Shown here piece by piece: positions 49,543 to 62,400 of a stretch of 64,000 nucleotides of DNA (position 1 is the first letter of the stretch; each line of letters opens with the position of its first letter). The DNA comes from Moniliella sp. 'wahieum' (taxonomy: Eukaryota; Basidiomycota; Moniliellomycetes; Moniliellales; Moniliellaceae). The notes beneath the pieces are model-generated. The model saw nothing but the letters and a program-made list of their open reading frames with translations. It was not told where the DNA came from and ran no database searches. The stretch covers positions 568,001 through 632,000 of the forward strand of contig RSEE01000030.1 in assembly GCA_003971905.1 (NCBI GenBank), given 5' to 3'. Made by a program: the position numbers and the translations under genes.

Positions 49543-51827
49543 GGCGAGTGGTGGCAATAGAGGAACTGTTGGGGAGGTGGGGAGGGGAGGACTGTTACAG
49601 GCGGCAGATAAAAGAAAGGTCAGAGCAGGTTCCTTTTGATACGTATACCAAGTAGGGTGACTTTTGAACACCAGGCCGGCCCGCGTGGAGACAAGGCAGG
49701 GGGCGAGAGACAGAAAGTGCGACGATACCCAGGAGATTAGGCTCGGCAGCGCACTCAGGGGGCCTGTGTCAACTGGTCGATTGTACTCACGGGATCCAGG
49801 AGGCGGCTGGGCGAGGGCAGGAATGGGAGTGTGCCCGACACAGAGGGGAGGATGTGGTGGGCGGAGAGGCGGAGGGGCGAGAAGAGGTGGGCGACGGGGG
49901 CGCGGCAGGCTTTATGAGAGTGAAGGAAGGAGACGTGGGTCTGGCAGGGAGGCTGCGCGTGTGGAAAAGGGCAGGGAGGGGCACACGAACACGGGCAAGG
50001 CAAGAGACGCAGCAGGCAGCAGACCAACAACGCAACACAGGCGCTGGGCCTGCAGCGCGCCAGAGCAGACAGCGGCCTTGTGCCGGCCAGACAGGCCCGC
50101 GCACTGGGGGGGAAGTGCTACTGACTAGCGACCGACTAGCGACTAGGGTCCATGCACCATGATCGAACGAGTGAGACGGATGGCGCATGCGGAGAAAGAG
50201 CCGACGGCAGGATCTGAGATCGGAGATGTGAGATAGCCCGATAGTCGATGGTCGATAGTCGATAGTCCATCGTCGATAGCATCGGAGTCTGGTCAGGAGG
50301 TGGGCCGCAGGACGGGGGGCAGTGCTCGCCTGTGCTGGCCTCCTTTCGGAGCGTTTGCCTTCGGGCGCTCAGGCTGAGCGCTGGCTCATGCATGATTCGC
50401 TGATGCATCATGCATTTGCCTTCGGATCCCCAGGCCGAAGAGAGAAATGACTGTTGTGACATTGGCAGGGAGCAGTGAAAAGGGGCACCTGCAGGCTATC
50501 GCCTCTCGTTCACGGAACGTACAGCTTCAGGAGATCGGGGCCCAGATCTCAGATGCCCGATCGATCAGACAACGGGGCCGGTGAATGCGGGAACTATGTA
50601 TGTCTGTCCCCCAGAAGCACTCCACCTCCAGGCCCAGCCCAAACCCGAATGCAGTCAAATTTGAAATCGAGTCGGAGGGACGTTGGGTGCACAGCCAGCG
50701 TGGGAGGGGTGGGGCCGCAGAGAGCAGCCGGAGGCAGACCAGAGAAGGGCCGCGACTGCCGACACAGCGAGCAACATACGGCCATCGATCATCGATCAGC
50801 GCTGAGGCGCTGAGGCTCAGCAAGCAGAGCGAGGGGGAGCCAGGCCTCGATCATCGATCACACGCACATTCATACGCACACGTCCAGCACTGCGCTGCTG
50901 TTGCTCAGCGCCCGAGCAGCACTCAGCACGAAATGGCGTCACACGTCACGCAACCCTCCAGTCATTTCGTCACTAGCCCTAGTCATGCATGTCACCTGTC
51001 ATGCATGAGGCGACTGTGAAACTTGCATCACATGCATCACAACGCCACTTCGTCAGCGCGTCACCGGCCAGAGCGTCACACGTCGCCGCGTCAGCGCGTC
51101 AGCATCCAATGCCCGCGTCGGCAGCGCACCAAAAGCATCTTGGTATACATAGGTTGCGGGGCCATCTTGCCACAACAGGCCCCACGCTATTCCTTGGTCG
51201 TGGTCTTGCCACTACTACGTAGTGGTACAGGACATATGTTGTAGACTGCGCCGATTGCTTCAAACGGACGGCAGCTGGCACCCGAGACGATCGTAAGCTG
51301 ATCGGTGAATGGTGAAAGGTGGTTGGTGGCCGCTGGGCGCTGGTTCAAGGTGGCCTAGTTTGGCCTGCGCTTGTACAGACTCAAGAGCTCCTTCCGCACC
51401 CGCAGGGCACCGGCCCCCTACAGCACTGCCCCCGATCAGTCACCATGCACCACCGGTCTCCGGCCACCGGCCACGCGTCACCGCGTCACCCGTCACACGC
51501 AGCGCCGGGGAAATGGGCGCAGTGTCACTGGGTCGTTGACCACAGGGACTAGGGAGTACTGAGTGGTGAGATTGAGAGGCACTCTAACCCTCAGCCTGAG
51601 GAGCCTGGCTGCTCTGTCGCTCAGATTTCGATCGCTGAACCTCAGCCGGCGAAGTTACCGGATACCGCGTTGAACGTTGAACTCAACGTTTTCCCTGTGG
51701 TAGACCAAATACTCAGGCCCAGGGGCTTCCTCGGGGCGTCAGGATCGGCACTCCTTCGAAACCGAGAGACGAGGGCAACGAGTGGATATTGCACAGTTTG
51801 AAGAGTGTCCTTTGAGATCTGTATTAC
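49543..51827. other. intergenic DNA upstream of the C2H2 gene
   Basis: GC-rich near the gene, then repeat-rich. A 7-bp array (CGATAGT units) lies at 50239-50279 and ATCGAT-type units lie near 50785-50800 and 50848-50860. Frames here show no domain. Confidence 0.45.
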
Positions 51828-51870
51828 CTGGTTACCGGTTACCGGTTACCGGCCTTACCGGTTACCGGCT
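51828..51870. repeat. 7-bp array: ACCGGT+T
   Basis: TTACCGG units, palindrome ACCGGT with one T spacer. It is interrupted once by GGCC and then resumes. Confidence 0.88.
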
Positions 51871-52213
51871 AGGCCTGAGTTAGACCTTAGGGGTGCTGTA
51901 CCAGCAGACGTCAGTTCGTGGCGGGGCCACCGGTCTGGCCTCGGGTATCTGGCTGGACAGGCGGGTGTGGCTAAGCGCTAAAAACGCCAACGAAGCTGGA
52001 ATCGGTCATGCGCAGATCGCTTTGCGAGGTGTACTGAGTGTCCTGACTAGCTGAGTCTGAGTTCTGCTTAGGCGCTCAGGCGCTCAGGCGCTCAGGTCTC
52101 AGGCTTGGCCATCAAAAAAGACTCGCTCATGGCAGGCTCTATGTTCGGCCCTGTTCGGCCTCACTGGCTCAGTAGCCACTAATGCACTAATCGATCATCT
52201 CGATCATCCAAAT

Positions 52214-52372
52214 ATGCGTGACATGTGACATGTGACATGGTGCGGATTCAGAATTCAGACCTCAGGATATTCAGACCGAAGCCCGAGGCCAGCAACATGA
52301 TGCATGATGTATGATGCATGATGCATGATGCGCGGGGGGTGACGCGTGACGCGTGACGAGTGACGCGTTGAT
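52214..52372. repeat. three neighbouring 7-bp arrays: ACATGT+G, ATGCAT+G, ACGCGT+G
   Basis: TGACATG units at 52218-52240, TGATGCA units at 52297-52331 and TGACGCG units at 52340-52370. The last two are 8 bp apart. All share the G spacer and the 7-bp step but use different palindromes. Confidence 0.88.
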
Positions 52373-52403
52373 CATGGTGCCACCATATCACCCGCTATCG
52401 ATC

Positions 52404-52575
52404 ACTTCGATCACTAGATCACTAGTCACTATAAGTCACTAGTACTCACTATGTATTCACTCGCCACTCGATCAATAGTGGATCATCGATCATCGATCAT
52501 TAGTCACGCGCCACGCGTCACGAAGTCACGCTCAGAAACTATCCTCGAATCATTAATCATTAATCATTAATCATT
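52404..52575. repeat. 7-bp arrays: ACTAGT+C, ATCGAT+C, ATTAAT+C
   Basis: TCACTAG units at 52411-52445, ATCATCG units at 52481-52500 and TCATTAA units at 52549-52575. The spacer is C in all three. Confidence 0.86.
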
Positions 52576-52950
52576 CACCACCATGTGCATCATGCATGAG
52601 TGCCTCAGCATCAATTATTAGTCGCTTCGGCCGTACGGTACTACCAGTATACTGCCTGTACTGCCCCGGTGCTGGCGAGCAAATTGCTCCACCGGGTTTG
52701 GGTGGTTGAGCGGTCGGGCCTGGTTTGGTCCGCAAAAAGACCGATGTCGATGACGACAAGGTGTTGCGGGGTGGGCGAGCGCAGCTAGCGCGCTACCCCC
52801 TAACTTGTGCCGGTGATCGACAGTGTCGCGTGACGCGTTGCCGGTTATACTGGGGTATGTGACACGTGCCCGCCACAGTAGGCCACAGTCGATCTCCCCT
52901 AGCGGCTAAAAGATCTAATGTATGATGCATGATTTGCATGATTGAGGCTC

Positions 52951-53511
52951 TTCAAGCTTCAAGCTTCAAGCGTCCAGCTTCTTTAGGCCTCAGGCGCAGG
53001 AATAGTGTGACGTTGTACCACTTGTGTACCAGCCATGGCAACGGCCCTCTCGGGAATAGGGAAAACCGCAAGAAAACCATCGATTTATCGATTACCGATT
53101 CTTATCGATTACCAGTTACCGGTTACCGGCTCCCCGTTACCGAGGTTACCGGTTACCGGCTTACCTAGTTACCTAGTTACCGATTACCGATTACCGGGGA
53201 CTGGTTTCCGGTTACCGGCAAGGCCTTAGGCATTACGCGCTACGCGTTACACGTTACGCGCCTTCAAGCTTAAGGCCTATGGACCACGGCCAAATAAGGC
53301 GCTAAACGCCTTACAGCTTACGCTCTCGTTTGCCTAACCTCCTGTGGGGCTATGCGTTTTGTCCAACCATGCACTATGGTACTACGCCTGAAATTGGATC
53401 GATTACGCATTACCACGTTACCCCTTCTGCATTTTGCCCCTCCACATCGAGACATTTCTCCTGCGTTGCCTTTCTGGACGCTCGATGGTCGATGCTCGAT
53501 GGTCGATGGTC
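52951..53511. repeat. cluster of 7-bp arrays: AAGCTT+C, ACCGGT+T, TTACCGA, TCGATGG
   Basis: AAGCTT plus C at 52951-52971. TTACCGG and TTACCGA units, with TTACCTAG octamers between them, at 53107-53220. TCGATGG/TCGATGC units at 53481-53511. No gene lies among them. Confidence 0.82.
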
Positions 53512-54744
53512 TTGGCCCCGCCCAGCTGGGTACGTAGCGCCGATCAGATGAGTGTGAATTCCAATCGCTTTTGCACCGGGGGTACATTCGGAACCGAACA
53601 TGTCCCAAGGCAGAAGTGAGTCGCCAGCATTGCACCGCACTCCTGTACTCCACCCTATGTGTTAAGCTTTCAAGCTTCACGCTTTGAGTCTGTCCCCAAG
53701 CCTCGGCCTCACGTGCTGCTGCGGTCCGAGGTCGGTCAAATATGTACTTTCGCTTCAGACTTGGGCCGTTGGAGCGTGGTCGTCCGGTCGTGGACCAGAT
53801 AGAGGGACGGGCTAGCGTCACGCACTGAATCCCACACTTCCGTTTGTGAGTACTGTGAGTTGTGATTCTCCCGCTGACAGGTGATGCATGATGTCTGAGC
53901 ATGGTCATTTCGATCATTTACCACCGATCACCGATCACCGATCATCGATCATGGGCTCTGAATTTAACATTGGAAGCTGGAAGCTAGGGGAAATGCGAAG
54001 CTTCGCCTTTCTTGGTGCGCACGTTATTATTAAGCGGTACCCAAATTCCCGGCCACATACCCTACTGCAACAGAGGTGCAAAAGTCTCCGTGCTGCTGCC
54101 CCATGGGCGGGCGTTGCGGCAAGCGCCACACGAGTAGATGAGTGCGCGCGATGTGCTCTAAAAGCGCCAAGTCGTTTCTCCTTGGCCCTATACTATACCC
54201 TACTGAGTACCTGAGTGTACTGAGTGTACTCAGAACGCCCCGCAAAAGCGGTTCGCGCAAAAGGGATTATCGATTATTGGATACAGCTGTTCCCAAGTCG
54301 ATGCGCGGCAAATGTGGGCAATGTGGACCCGCAGCACAGGGCAATCATGATGCATGATGGTTCCACGGCTCTAGGCCTACTGCCGGCAATGTCGAGTATA
54401 TGTGGTCGCTGAGGAAAGGCTCCTGGACGAAATGGATGTGGGGCTAATGAAACGACCCCTATATATTGCGATCCAATAAACGATGATCGATGAACTCCTT
54501 TTGCGCCCTATATACGATCCGCGCTGATGCACTGATGCAACACACGCATGAAATGCCAAGCAAACCTGTGTAATAAACCACCCTCCTGCACATACCCGCG
54601 GTATCCTAGGTACATAATAGACCGGGACGGAATCCCATTGGTCCTTTCGTACAGCATTTGTTTAAAATATAGCAACTCTTTAACATATAAAAGTAGAACG
54701 TACATGCATCTTCTATTACCATATCGGAGGGTGCAAAGAAATCC
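53512..54744. other. repeat-rich intergenic DNA
   Basis: ACCGATC units passing into ATCGATC units at 53921-53952 (7-bp step). No supported gene; frames up to about 200 codons have no domain. Confidence 0.45.
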
Positions 54745-55870
54745 GCCAACAACCCTACTGCTCCCGACCTGAACCCTACTGCTCCCCGACCTGCACGTGA
54801 CGGCTGGGGGGGGGTGCGCCAACGATCGGGCATATGACAGAGTCGCGTCCTCCCTTAAAATGCCCCCTACCCGTACTCACCGCCGGTGCCCCCATTGCGG
54901 CACCAACGACCACACTGGCACACGGTGCCCGTTCAATCCACGCCCACGGTTGTGCCCCCACTGCCGTCGTCCTGGCCACAAGGCTGCCGCGGAGTGGTGG
55001 AGCAAGCAGGAGAAGTGGTGGAGCAAGAAGGAGATGTGGAAAGCAAGGGGTCTTTGCGACAAAAATAGGGTGGGGGGGGGGGAAGGCCAAGAAGAGGGGG
55101 GGGGGACAAGAAGAGAGGGGGGGACAATCCCTTAGGTGAAAGACGACTTACGGTAGTTTCGGGCTTGGGCTACTTGGTGGATCCGGGCGAGGAGGAGAAG
55201 CCTTTGTGAAGCCGAGGCGGCTGCACGCATGGCAAGGCTGTGTATACGCCGGCTGGAGGGTAGTAACGTGTCTGAAGTCTCCGGGGCTGAGAGACGGGTA
55301 GATGCAGTGGAGCGGACAGACGCTGCCAGGGCTGATGAAGGGCAGCGGCTGTGAAAGGAAAACCCACGCGACATGATTGGCTGGAAACGGTCAGGAGTTG
55401 GGCAGGAAAGGCGGGAAGGGACGAGAATGGTAGGTGTGGGATAAAGGATCCCCACTGATGCTGACTGTTGGTTGACCCTGTTTTGGTAAACCCCTCCTGT
55501 CTAAGCCCCACCGCACTGGCATATAGATGTTGACCGAGCGAAGCTGCTATAGAGTGCGACTTGGGAGCACTCGCGATCCTATGGATCAGCTGCAATGCAG
55601 CCTTCAGACAAGACGTGAAGGCAAAGTGGTGAGCCATAAGTCTTCAAACAACGTCTGTATTGAAGGGAGGGAGACAGGAGAGAGAGAAGGGAGATGAAGC
55701 GAGCAGGGCGTGCGCGCCCTGCGAGCGGAACTCTTCCGCCGGCTAAGTGAGCGTCACCGATCCACCGAGCCGTGCAAGGGAACCCCAGCACTACCCTCCA
55801 ACAGAAGCAGGCGAAGGCTGCGAGGGCAATAAGAATGTCATCCGATAGCACTTCCTCGTAGTGTATATAT
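54745..55870 (+). mobile_element. dispersed repeat, copy B, with a zinc-knuckle frame
   Basis: Over about 1.1 kb this copy matches copy C (62944-64000) in inverted orientation. At its left end a unit of about 21 bp (CCTACTGCTCCCGACCTGAA) is repeated twice. Then come the zinc-knuckle frame (54860-55135), a G-rich stretch, and the part shared with copy A. The right end shares CGAGGAAGTGCTATCGGATG with copy C, then similarity stops. No transposase or polymerase is seen. It may be a non-autonomous mobile element or a duplicated gene family. It looks degenerate relative to copy C. Confidence 0.65.
54860..55135 (+). CDS. short zinc-knuckle (CCHC) protein of repeat copy B
   Basis: The frame from the ATG at 54860 starts MPPTRTHRRCPHCGTNDHTG with two knuckle motifs: CPHCGTNDHTGTRC (C-x2-C-x4-H-x4-C, complete) and CPHCRRPGHKAA (C-x2-C-x4-H, last Cys replaced). 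A Trp/Lys/Glu-rich segment and a Gly-rich tail follow. CCHC knuckles bind single-stranded nucleic acid in other proteins. The frame sits inside a dispersed repeat and is shared with copy C, so it may belong to a mobile element. I cannot place it in a known element class. Confidence 0.5.
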   Translation: MPPTRTHRRCPHCGTNDHTGTRCPFNPRPRLCPHCRRPGHKAAAEWWSKQEKWWSKKEMWKARGLCDKNRVGGGEGQEEGGGTRREGGTIP

Positions 55871-58800
55871 TCGAAAGGGTGTATCGTATGTAATGTGGAT
55901 AACTATTAGAAACTAGTAACTAGCAACTCTCCATTTTTAAGATCTAAAGCCTGAGCGAGCGCTGAGTTCAATCGCACTCCTCACTAGCCTCACTCTCCTG
56001 ATGATTAACCTGGAGGCATGAGGCCAGATGCACCTGATGTTCCTCATCGACCGTGTTGATTGACGCAATCGCACTAGTGGTGCTGGTAATAGGTGGTAGT
56101 GGGGGGTCTAAGCCACAGCCATCGAACAACTCCTACAGAGGAATATCAAGCAGCCAGACTCCACCAGGGGGGCTACTAGGCTCAGGAACAAGGAAAACCG
56201 AAACGAGAAAACAACGGAACTCCTGGGTCTGAGGAGGGATCTGTGGAGGGACTGCCAAAAGGGACGGTTGCCAAAACACACAGGAGCCATTCGACACCTC
56301 TCTCGACTCCTGTTGACCTGGGTTGTGTCTATTAAGCCAAGACCGAGCTGGTTGTTCTGAATGTTGACCATCGCTACGTTGAACAGTCCGTGTATTACAT
56401 TGCGTTCAAACAGAGCATATGCCAATTCAGCCTGCACTACGTGGGTCGAGTCCCTTTTGTACGGCTGAGAGAAGCTATTCCGTGAGCTGCTCCCCCCTCT
56501 GCCTTTATCCTGCTTTTCGGATTGTTATTACTTCCACCTTTTTGTATGAAAAAAACGAGCTCTAGTTGACCTCCCTGATCCGTCTCTTTCCTTCCCTCTC
56601 GTTCATTGCGAGGATTTTTCGTATATTGATGCATTTCTCGTTCCGGGCTGAGAGTGTGCCCTCCCCTCTTTCCGTCCCTATTCCCTGCAGTCACAGCCTA
56701 TAAGGCAAGAAGAGTCTAGCACGGAGGCGGCGAATTATGTGGCAAAGCTGCCTAAGGCAGCGCCTTCAGCAGTTAGTGACGTGTCTGAAAAGCCATTCGG
56801 GCTCGAAAAAGAGAGAAGAGGCAACCAGAAGGACAAACCCCCTCTGACTACTAGGACTGGAGTTGAGACGCTGGAGGAACTGAAGCTGGGACTGAGAGCT
56901 GCGGGGGCTGAGAGCTATTATAAAAGACTAGGTCACTGTGTGGTTGATAGGCCGAATTGAGAGACGAAGTGGGTAATAGGCGGAAGAGGAGAAGGCGGAG
57001 AGAACAGAAGAGTCTATCAAGTGGAGAAGAATTTGCCTCGCTGTCATAAAAGGCCCATTATTTACGGACTGCCGAACACGGAGGGTGGCAAGAATCCACA
57101 AACCGGGATTACAGGCTAGGCTCAAAAAGGAAACCAAACGCAATAGAAGGAGAATTGGGAGAGGTAAGCGACTGTAGGGTGCAATTGCCATCAGGAAAAC
57201 GATTCTCTTGGTGCTTGGTTATACTCGCATCGCCCGGCCCTTACAAGAGAGGGTGTGCCCTTTTGTATCAAAAAACACCCGGATTTCTTTTCAATTCATC
57301 ATTGACCTAGGCATTTTTTCTTCTGTTTAGTCTTTTCCAGCTATATATGCCGCCTTTTCCTGTGACCTGCAGATGTTCATTCATCCAGTTTCCCTTCGCT
57401 CGGTGATGGACCCCTATTCCCGTCGAAGTCCAGGACCTCGGGTCCGGGCGTACCTCACATACGGGGCGGGTTGGCCGGATTTCAGCCACACTGCTGACCA
57501 CGTAGAGCATGCTCCAGTGCTTCAGGTCTTGCATAGGCGTCTCGCCCCGTTCCGTTTACGACGTGTTTAGGTTCGATCAACCGTAGCCTCGTCCATGAAA
57601 AAGACCGATTCCCAGGGCGGAGTCTGCGCCTAGTGTGGCGCATACAGCACTAAATGTCAGGGGGGGGGGGGGAGTATTGTTGGAGGAGCGAGATGTCCTT
57701 CACACAACATCATCGTGTGACTTTTGTCGCTCGAGACTGTAACTTTGATCATGTTCGGATCTTTCTTCGAGCTTCAAGCTTCATATATCATGTCTCTCCT
57801 CTCCATTCTCCGCATTTCAGCGCAACGTTACTGATTACTATACTGCGTGTGCGGCTCTGCATGGTGAAGAGAGGGTCTGTGACATACAACAAAAATGTAC
57901 ACGGCCTAGTACATGAATCATCCAAGAGGCCTGTGGCTCGTATTTGAGGCATTCCGCGAGAGGGAAGCGAGAGACTCCAGTCACTAGTCACAACATGTAA
58001 GAGGCAGTGACCTCGAGGACCGAGCACCCTCCGCGCGGTCCCCACCATACTGAAGCTAGTCAAGACTTAGCGCTTAGCTGCGCTTCTCCAGCTTCGCCCC
58101 GCTACTTTCTTAGCGCCTTTAGTGCCAGGCTCTGCTTTCGCGCTTCCGAGTTTGTGATTCCAATATACACCCAGCTGTTACTAGTGACTGGCCTCGGCGT
58201 CGATGCCATCATGGATGTCACACACACAGCCACATGTCACAGATACGCCACCGAGTACTGTGTATTGACGCACTGTGACATGCATGTGACATGTGATGTG
58301 GGACGAACTAAAGATACGAGTGTAGTCACAAGTCACTAGTCACTCAGGACTCAGTCTGAGTACTCACTATCACTAGATCCTCGATCACTTCGATCACTAG
58401 ATCACTATAGCTTTTCACTACGTCACTAGTCACTAGTACTCACTACTCAGTACTCACTACTCCCTAGCCATGCAGTTCTGTACTTCAGGTTGAAGCTTCC
58501 AGCTTCACCGGCATCGGCACTACCCAGCACCCACACACCCAACTCCAACTCCGCCGCAGTGACTCTGTGACTATAGTGACCTGTGCCGGCAGCCCCATTC
58601 CACCACCAGCCGAGTCCTTTTGACGACCGAGAATCGTCCGGTTGAGCTTGAGAGAGCTTGAGCTCAGCCGGGCACCGTGATCGATCATTTCGATCATTAT
58701 GCATTAGCACCAACATGCATCACCATATCGGGCACCGGTCAGGCCGGCCATGCTGAACGTGTTGAGCTTTGGACGTTGAGTATCTGAATCCCTCTTCGAT

Positions 58801-59492
58801 CCATTCTTTCCCTGTTGTGACCATGATGCACCATGCACAGTATAGCAGAACCTATCACAATTCACTCCCTTCTCTGGATCTAACGCACACCCTGTTTATG
58901 CGTCTGTGGATATCTTCTTCCTCAGGCCGTAGCTCGATGCTTACGCGGCTCACGCCCCACACGACTCCTGCCACGTTATCCTACTTCACCGACCAGGTTC
59001 GTTGTCAGAAGTATAGTAGCTCGCCTACCATAGCTATTACTACACCTGCCAGGACTCTTGGGCCTCGTCGTATGGTTCTGCTTTCCTACAGACAGGATCG
59101 GAAGGGACCACACTGTCTTGCATGCCTGACAAAAAAAACGAGCATCGATACGCGAGTTCACGCTGGGTCCCCCAACGGTACGATGGCAAGTCAATGGATG
59201 CGCAACCCCAAGGGGTGGAAAGAAAAGTATACAATTGTTGGTGCGAGCATCGCGGCCCAGAGAAGGGAGAAACAGGGCAATAACAAGGCGTCACACAGTG
59301 TGTGGGGGGGAGGACGAAGGTGGAGCGCGGCGTTGATAAGGTAGGGAACTGGGGCCGCTTTGGGGTGTGGAGAGCACATGCAAGCGGACGGGGACGGGGG
59401 TGGGATTCGGACGCTGGGGGTTGCGAATTGGGAGTGGCAGTTGAGTTGGTTGAGAAGTAAGAGTAAGAGTTGAGTGTAGGAGACTGGCGAGG
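55871..59492. other. accessory intergenic tract upstream of copy B and downstream of NOT4
   Basis: No recognisable gene. Frames at 56108-56437 (minus), 57307-57534 (minus) and 58769-59344 (plus, 191 codons) have no domain I know. A poly-G run lies at 57660-57672. ACTAGT plus C and AGTACT-rich arrays lie at 58325-58470, and an ACATGT unit near 58280-58295. Confidence 0.42.
58325..58470. repeat. ACTAGT/AGTACT-rich array
   Basis: Alternating TCACTAG and ACTCAGT/ACTCACT units, 7-bp steps in the clean parts (58328-58345, 58425-58440), with AGATC units between. Confidence 0.75.
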
Positions 59493-62400
59493 TTAAGACA
59501 GACCCATCGGCATCCGGCCTAGACGCGGCGCAAATCCTGGCGGCATCAGGTCCGCCCCTTGTGCCGGCAGGGCAAAGTCTGACCCGGGCCCGGAACTAGA
59601 GGGTGCACCGCGGTACATCATCGCCTGCGCTTGCGCCTGTGCTTGCGCCGGGCTCAGACCTTGCATCCCCACCCGCGATGGGATCCCCGGCGGAGGTTGC
59701 CGTCCCAAGCCGAGCATACCAGGGTCGTAGTACGGCGCTTCGGCGGCGTTACCGCCGTACCCGTAAGGCACTTTTTGCTGCTGCGACGAGGCGGCAGCCA
59801 TGATCTGAGCAAGAAGTGGGTTGCTCCCTTGAGCTTGAGCTTGAGCTTGAGCTTGAGCTTGAGCTTGGGCTTGGGCTTGAGCTTGAGCTTGGGCTTGAGC
59901 TTGAGCCTGAGCGTGAGCCTGGGCCTGGGCGTGAGCCTGGGCCTGGGCTTGAGCCTGGGCTTGCGCCTGAGCTTGAGCTTGCGCTTGGGCATGGGCCTGC
60001 CCCGCTCCCACGGACGGGGACTGACCCAGCATTGCCGCTCTGGCCTGGACTTGCTGAGCTTGCTGCACAGCCTGCGCTTCGGCCCACGCCTGTTGTTGAG
60101 CAGTGGGCGCGGCAGTGTCGAACCAAGGCGCGGCAGTGTCGAACCAAGGCGCGGCAGTGTCGAACCAAGGCGCGTTTTTGGCCGCTTGCTGCTGACTTTG
60201 CCAGCGGTAGAGTTGTTGGAGGTACTGGGCATTGGCGCTGGTCGGTTGCGGCGAGTTGGTCTCGTCCCCTCGCTGGGGATACAGTCCATTCATCACTCGC
60301 GACGTGATCGGGTCCAGCGCGAGGCCAGGTGCGACCCCATCTTCCTTGTTCATCAAGCGGGACTGGCGCTCGGCCTCTTTAGATTCCAGCTTGCCCCAGG
60401 CCAGCGACGCGTAGGGGTCAAAGCGGCCATGGTAGGTGACATGCGACGAGCCCATCGGGCCACTCTCAACCAACAAACACGACGCGGCGTGGTCCAAGGC
60501 AGTGGGGCCCACGTGCAACGTGGTGCTCAGCGCACCCAACGACCCAAACCCAGTAATCGTACCAATCCCCAACGCTGCCAACCCAATCGCATACCAGGAT
60601 GAGGAGACTGCAATGTTGGTACGGTCGTCCTTGGTGGACAGCGTGTCTTGTCTCTGCTGCTCGTCCAGGCAAAAAGTAAAGTCATGGTCGTCATACGCAA
60701 AGCACGAGGCCAACGCTTCTACCGTCTCGCCCACATCGACATCCAACGGCAACCGTCCCTTTCGGAGTTCGTCTGGAGTGAGAGGCGTGGCGCGAGTCAC
60801 ATCGGGCCCGACCGCCTGCTCCTCTTGGGTAGGAGCACTGGGCTCCTTCGAAGGCAAGGCCAGCCCAGGAGGCTGAGCTGCTACCACACTCGGCTTGGGC
60901 GAGTCGGCTACCTTGACAACCTCGGCCAGCGACGGTTGGGGCGGGGTGGCAACGACGTCTTCTTTCGCTGGACTGGAGGAGGCCAACACAGAAGGTTTGT
61001 TGGCGGTATCCTTGGTAGTCTCCTTCTTGGCAACCCGTTGCTTCTTGGGTTGCTGTGCTGTTGCTTGCGCCGCTTGAGAATGGGCCAGGGCCGCTGAAAG
61101 AGGCGGAAGCTCTTCCTGTCGCAAGCCGCCCGGTGTTGTTACACGATTGACCGAAGGGCGAACCGGGAGTCCGCTCCCCGACCCCCAAGAAGCCGTCTTG
61201 GGTAGGGCTGTCCACCACTTTCGCTCTCGTGAAGATGGGTGTGGGCGTGGAGGTGCGCAGGTGGATGGGGAGAGTGAGGATGGGCATGGCCATGCGCCTG
61301 GTGTGCAGCCTGTAGGATCGCAGCGGGGGAGGGGGGGGCAGGCAAATGCGCTGGAGGAGCTGGAGGAGGGCGGTCAATGGGCGCACCCCAGGAAGTAAGC
61401 AGTTCTTGTTTGGAAGGCGCGACCACAGTTCGGACCTTGTCAGTGTCCGAAGCAGAAGGACGGAGATGGCGCAGGTCCTCCTTGGTAAACGTGTCCATCT
61501 CGTCCGCCGGCTCATGGACCAGGGTGCAGTCCATATTTTGGCACGGCAAAGCACGCAGGTAGTTGGTGCAGTACTTGTTGGTCCCATAGCTTGCATGGAT
61601 CGTCTTGTCATCTGCACTCTTGGTGCCATCGATTGAAACAATTGCCCGTGCTGCATCTTCTGCCGCTGATACGTCACATAGACACCGATCGACGTGTCCT
61701 GCGTACCCATCACGAGTTTGCTCTTCGACTGACGCCGGCTGATCTCAATGTAGCTGATCCGCCCGTACTGCCCAAAGTAGTCATGCGACTTGAGCGTCGG
61801 GATCAGGTCCTCGGTGGCCAACTTGGAGCTCAAGCCAGTCACGTACACAACGTTGCGCTGCACGATCGCGAGTGCGAGTTGGCGAGGCGGGTGCGGTTCA
61901 TTTGCTCCAGCTCCTTCTTCTCTCGCTCGCGTTGCTTTTTGACCTGACTCAGGTGCTTGATCTCTTCGTTGCTCATCGGGGTGAACTCGACTTGATCCTC
62001 ACTGTACTTACGCCGGCACGCAGGGCAGAGACCATTGAAGTTCTGCATAATGTTGTGCCAGCAAAAGCGACAAATCTAGCCAGGGCAGGACAGGGGGGTC
62101 AGCGGGGGCCGGACCCGGCGGCTGGGGAGAGAGGAAGATACGCACGCGGTAGCCACATGGACAGGGCTTAAAGTTGGAGTCCGTAATGTCAATTTCCTCC
62201 AGACAAAGGGGACACTCCATTTCCTCGTCGTCTTCATCGGACCAGACAGCGTCCTGCAGACGGATCCGCAGGGCCTGGGACAGGTCAATCTGCGACGGCG
62301 GCGGCGGCAGGCCGTGGTGGGAAGAAATGGGGTCGTGGGCATGGCTCTGCTCCTTGGCGGAGACGGCAGCGCCACGGGTGGAGGGCAAGGCAGTTGCCCA

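Noticed and set aside
57660-57672. Poly-G run as a meaningful element
   Set aside because: Homopolymer length is unreliable in this assembly and nothing is attached to it.
59631-60602. Plus-strand 323-codon frame opposite NOT4
   Set aside because: It is Leu/Ser/Gly repeat translation of the antisense of the (QA)n tract; no domain.
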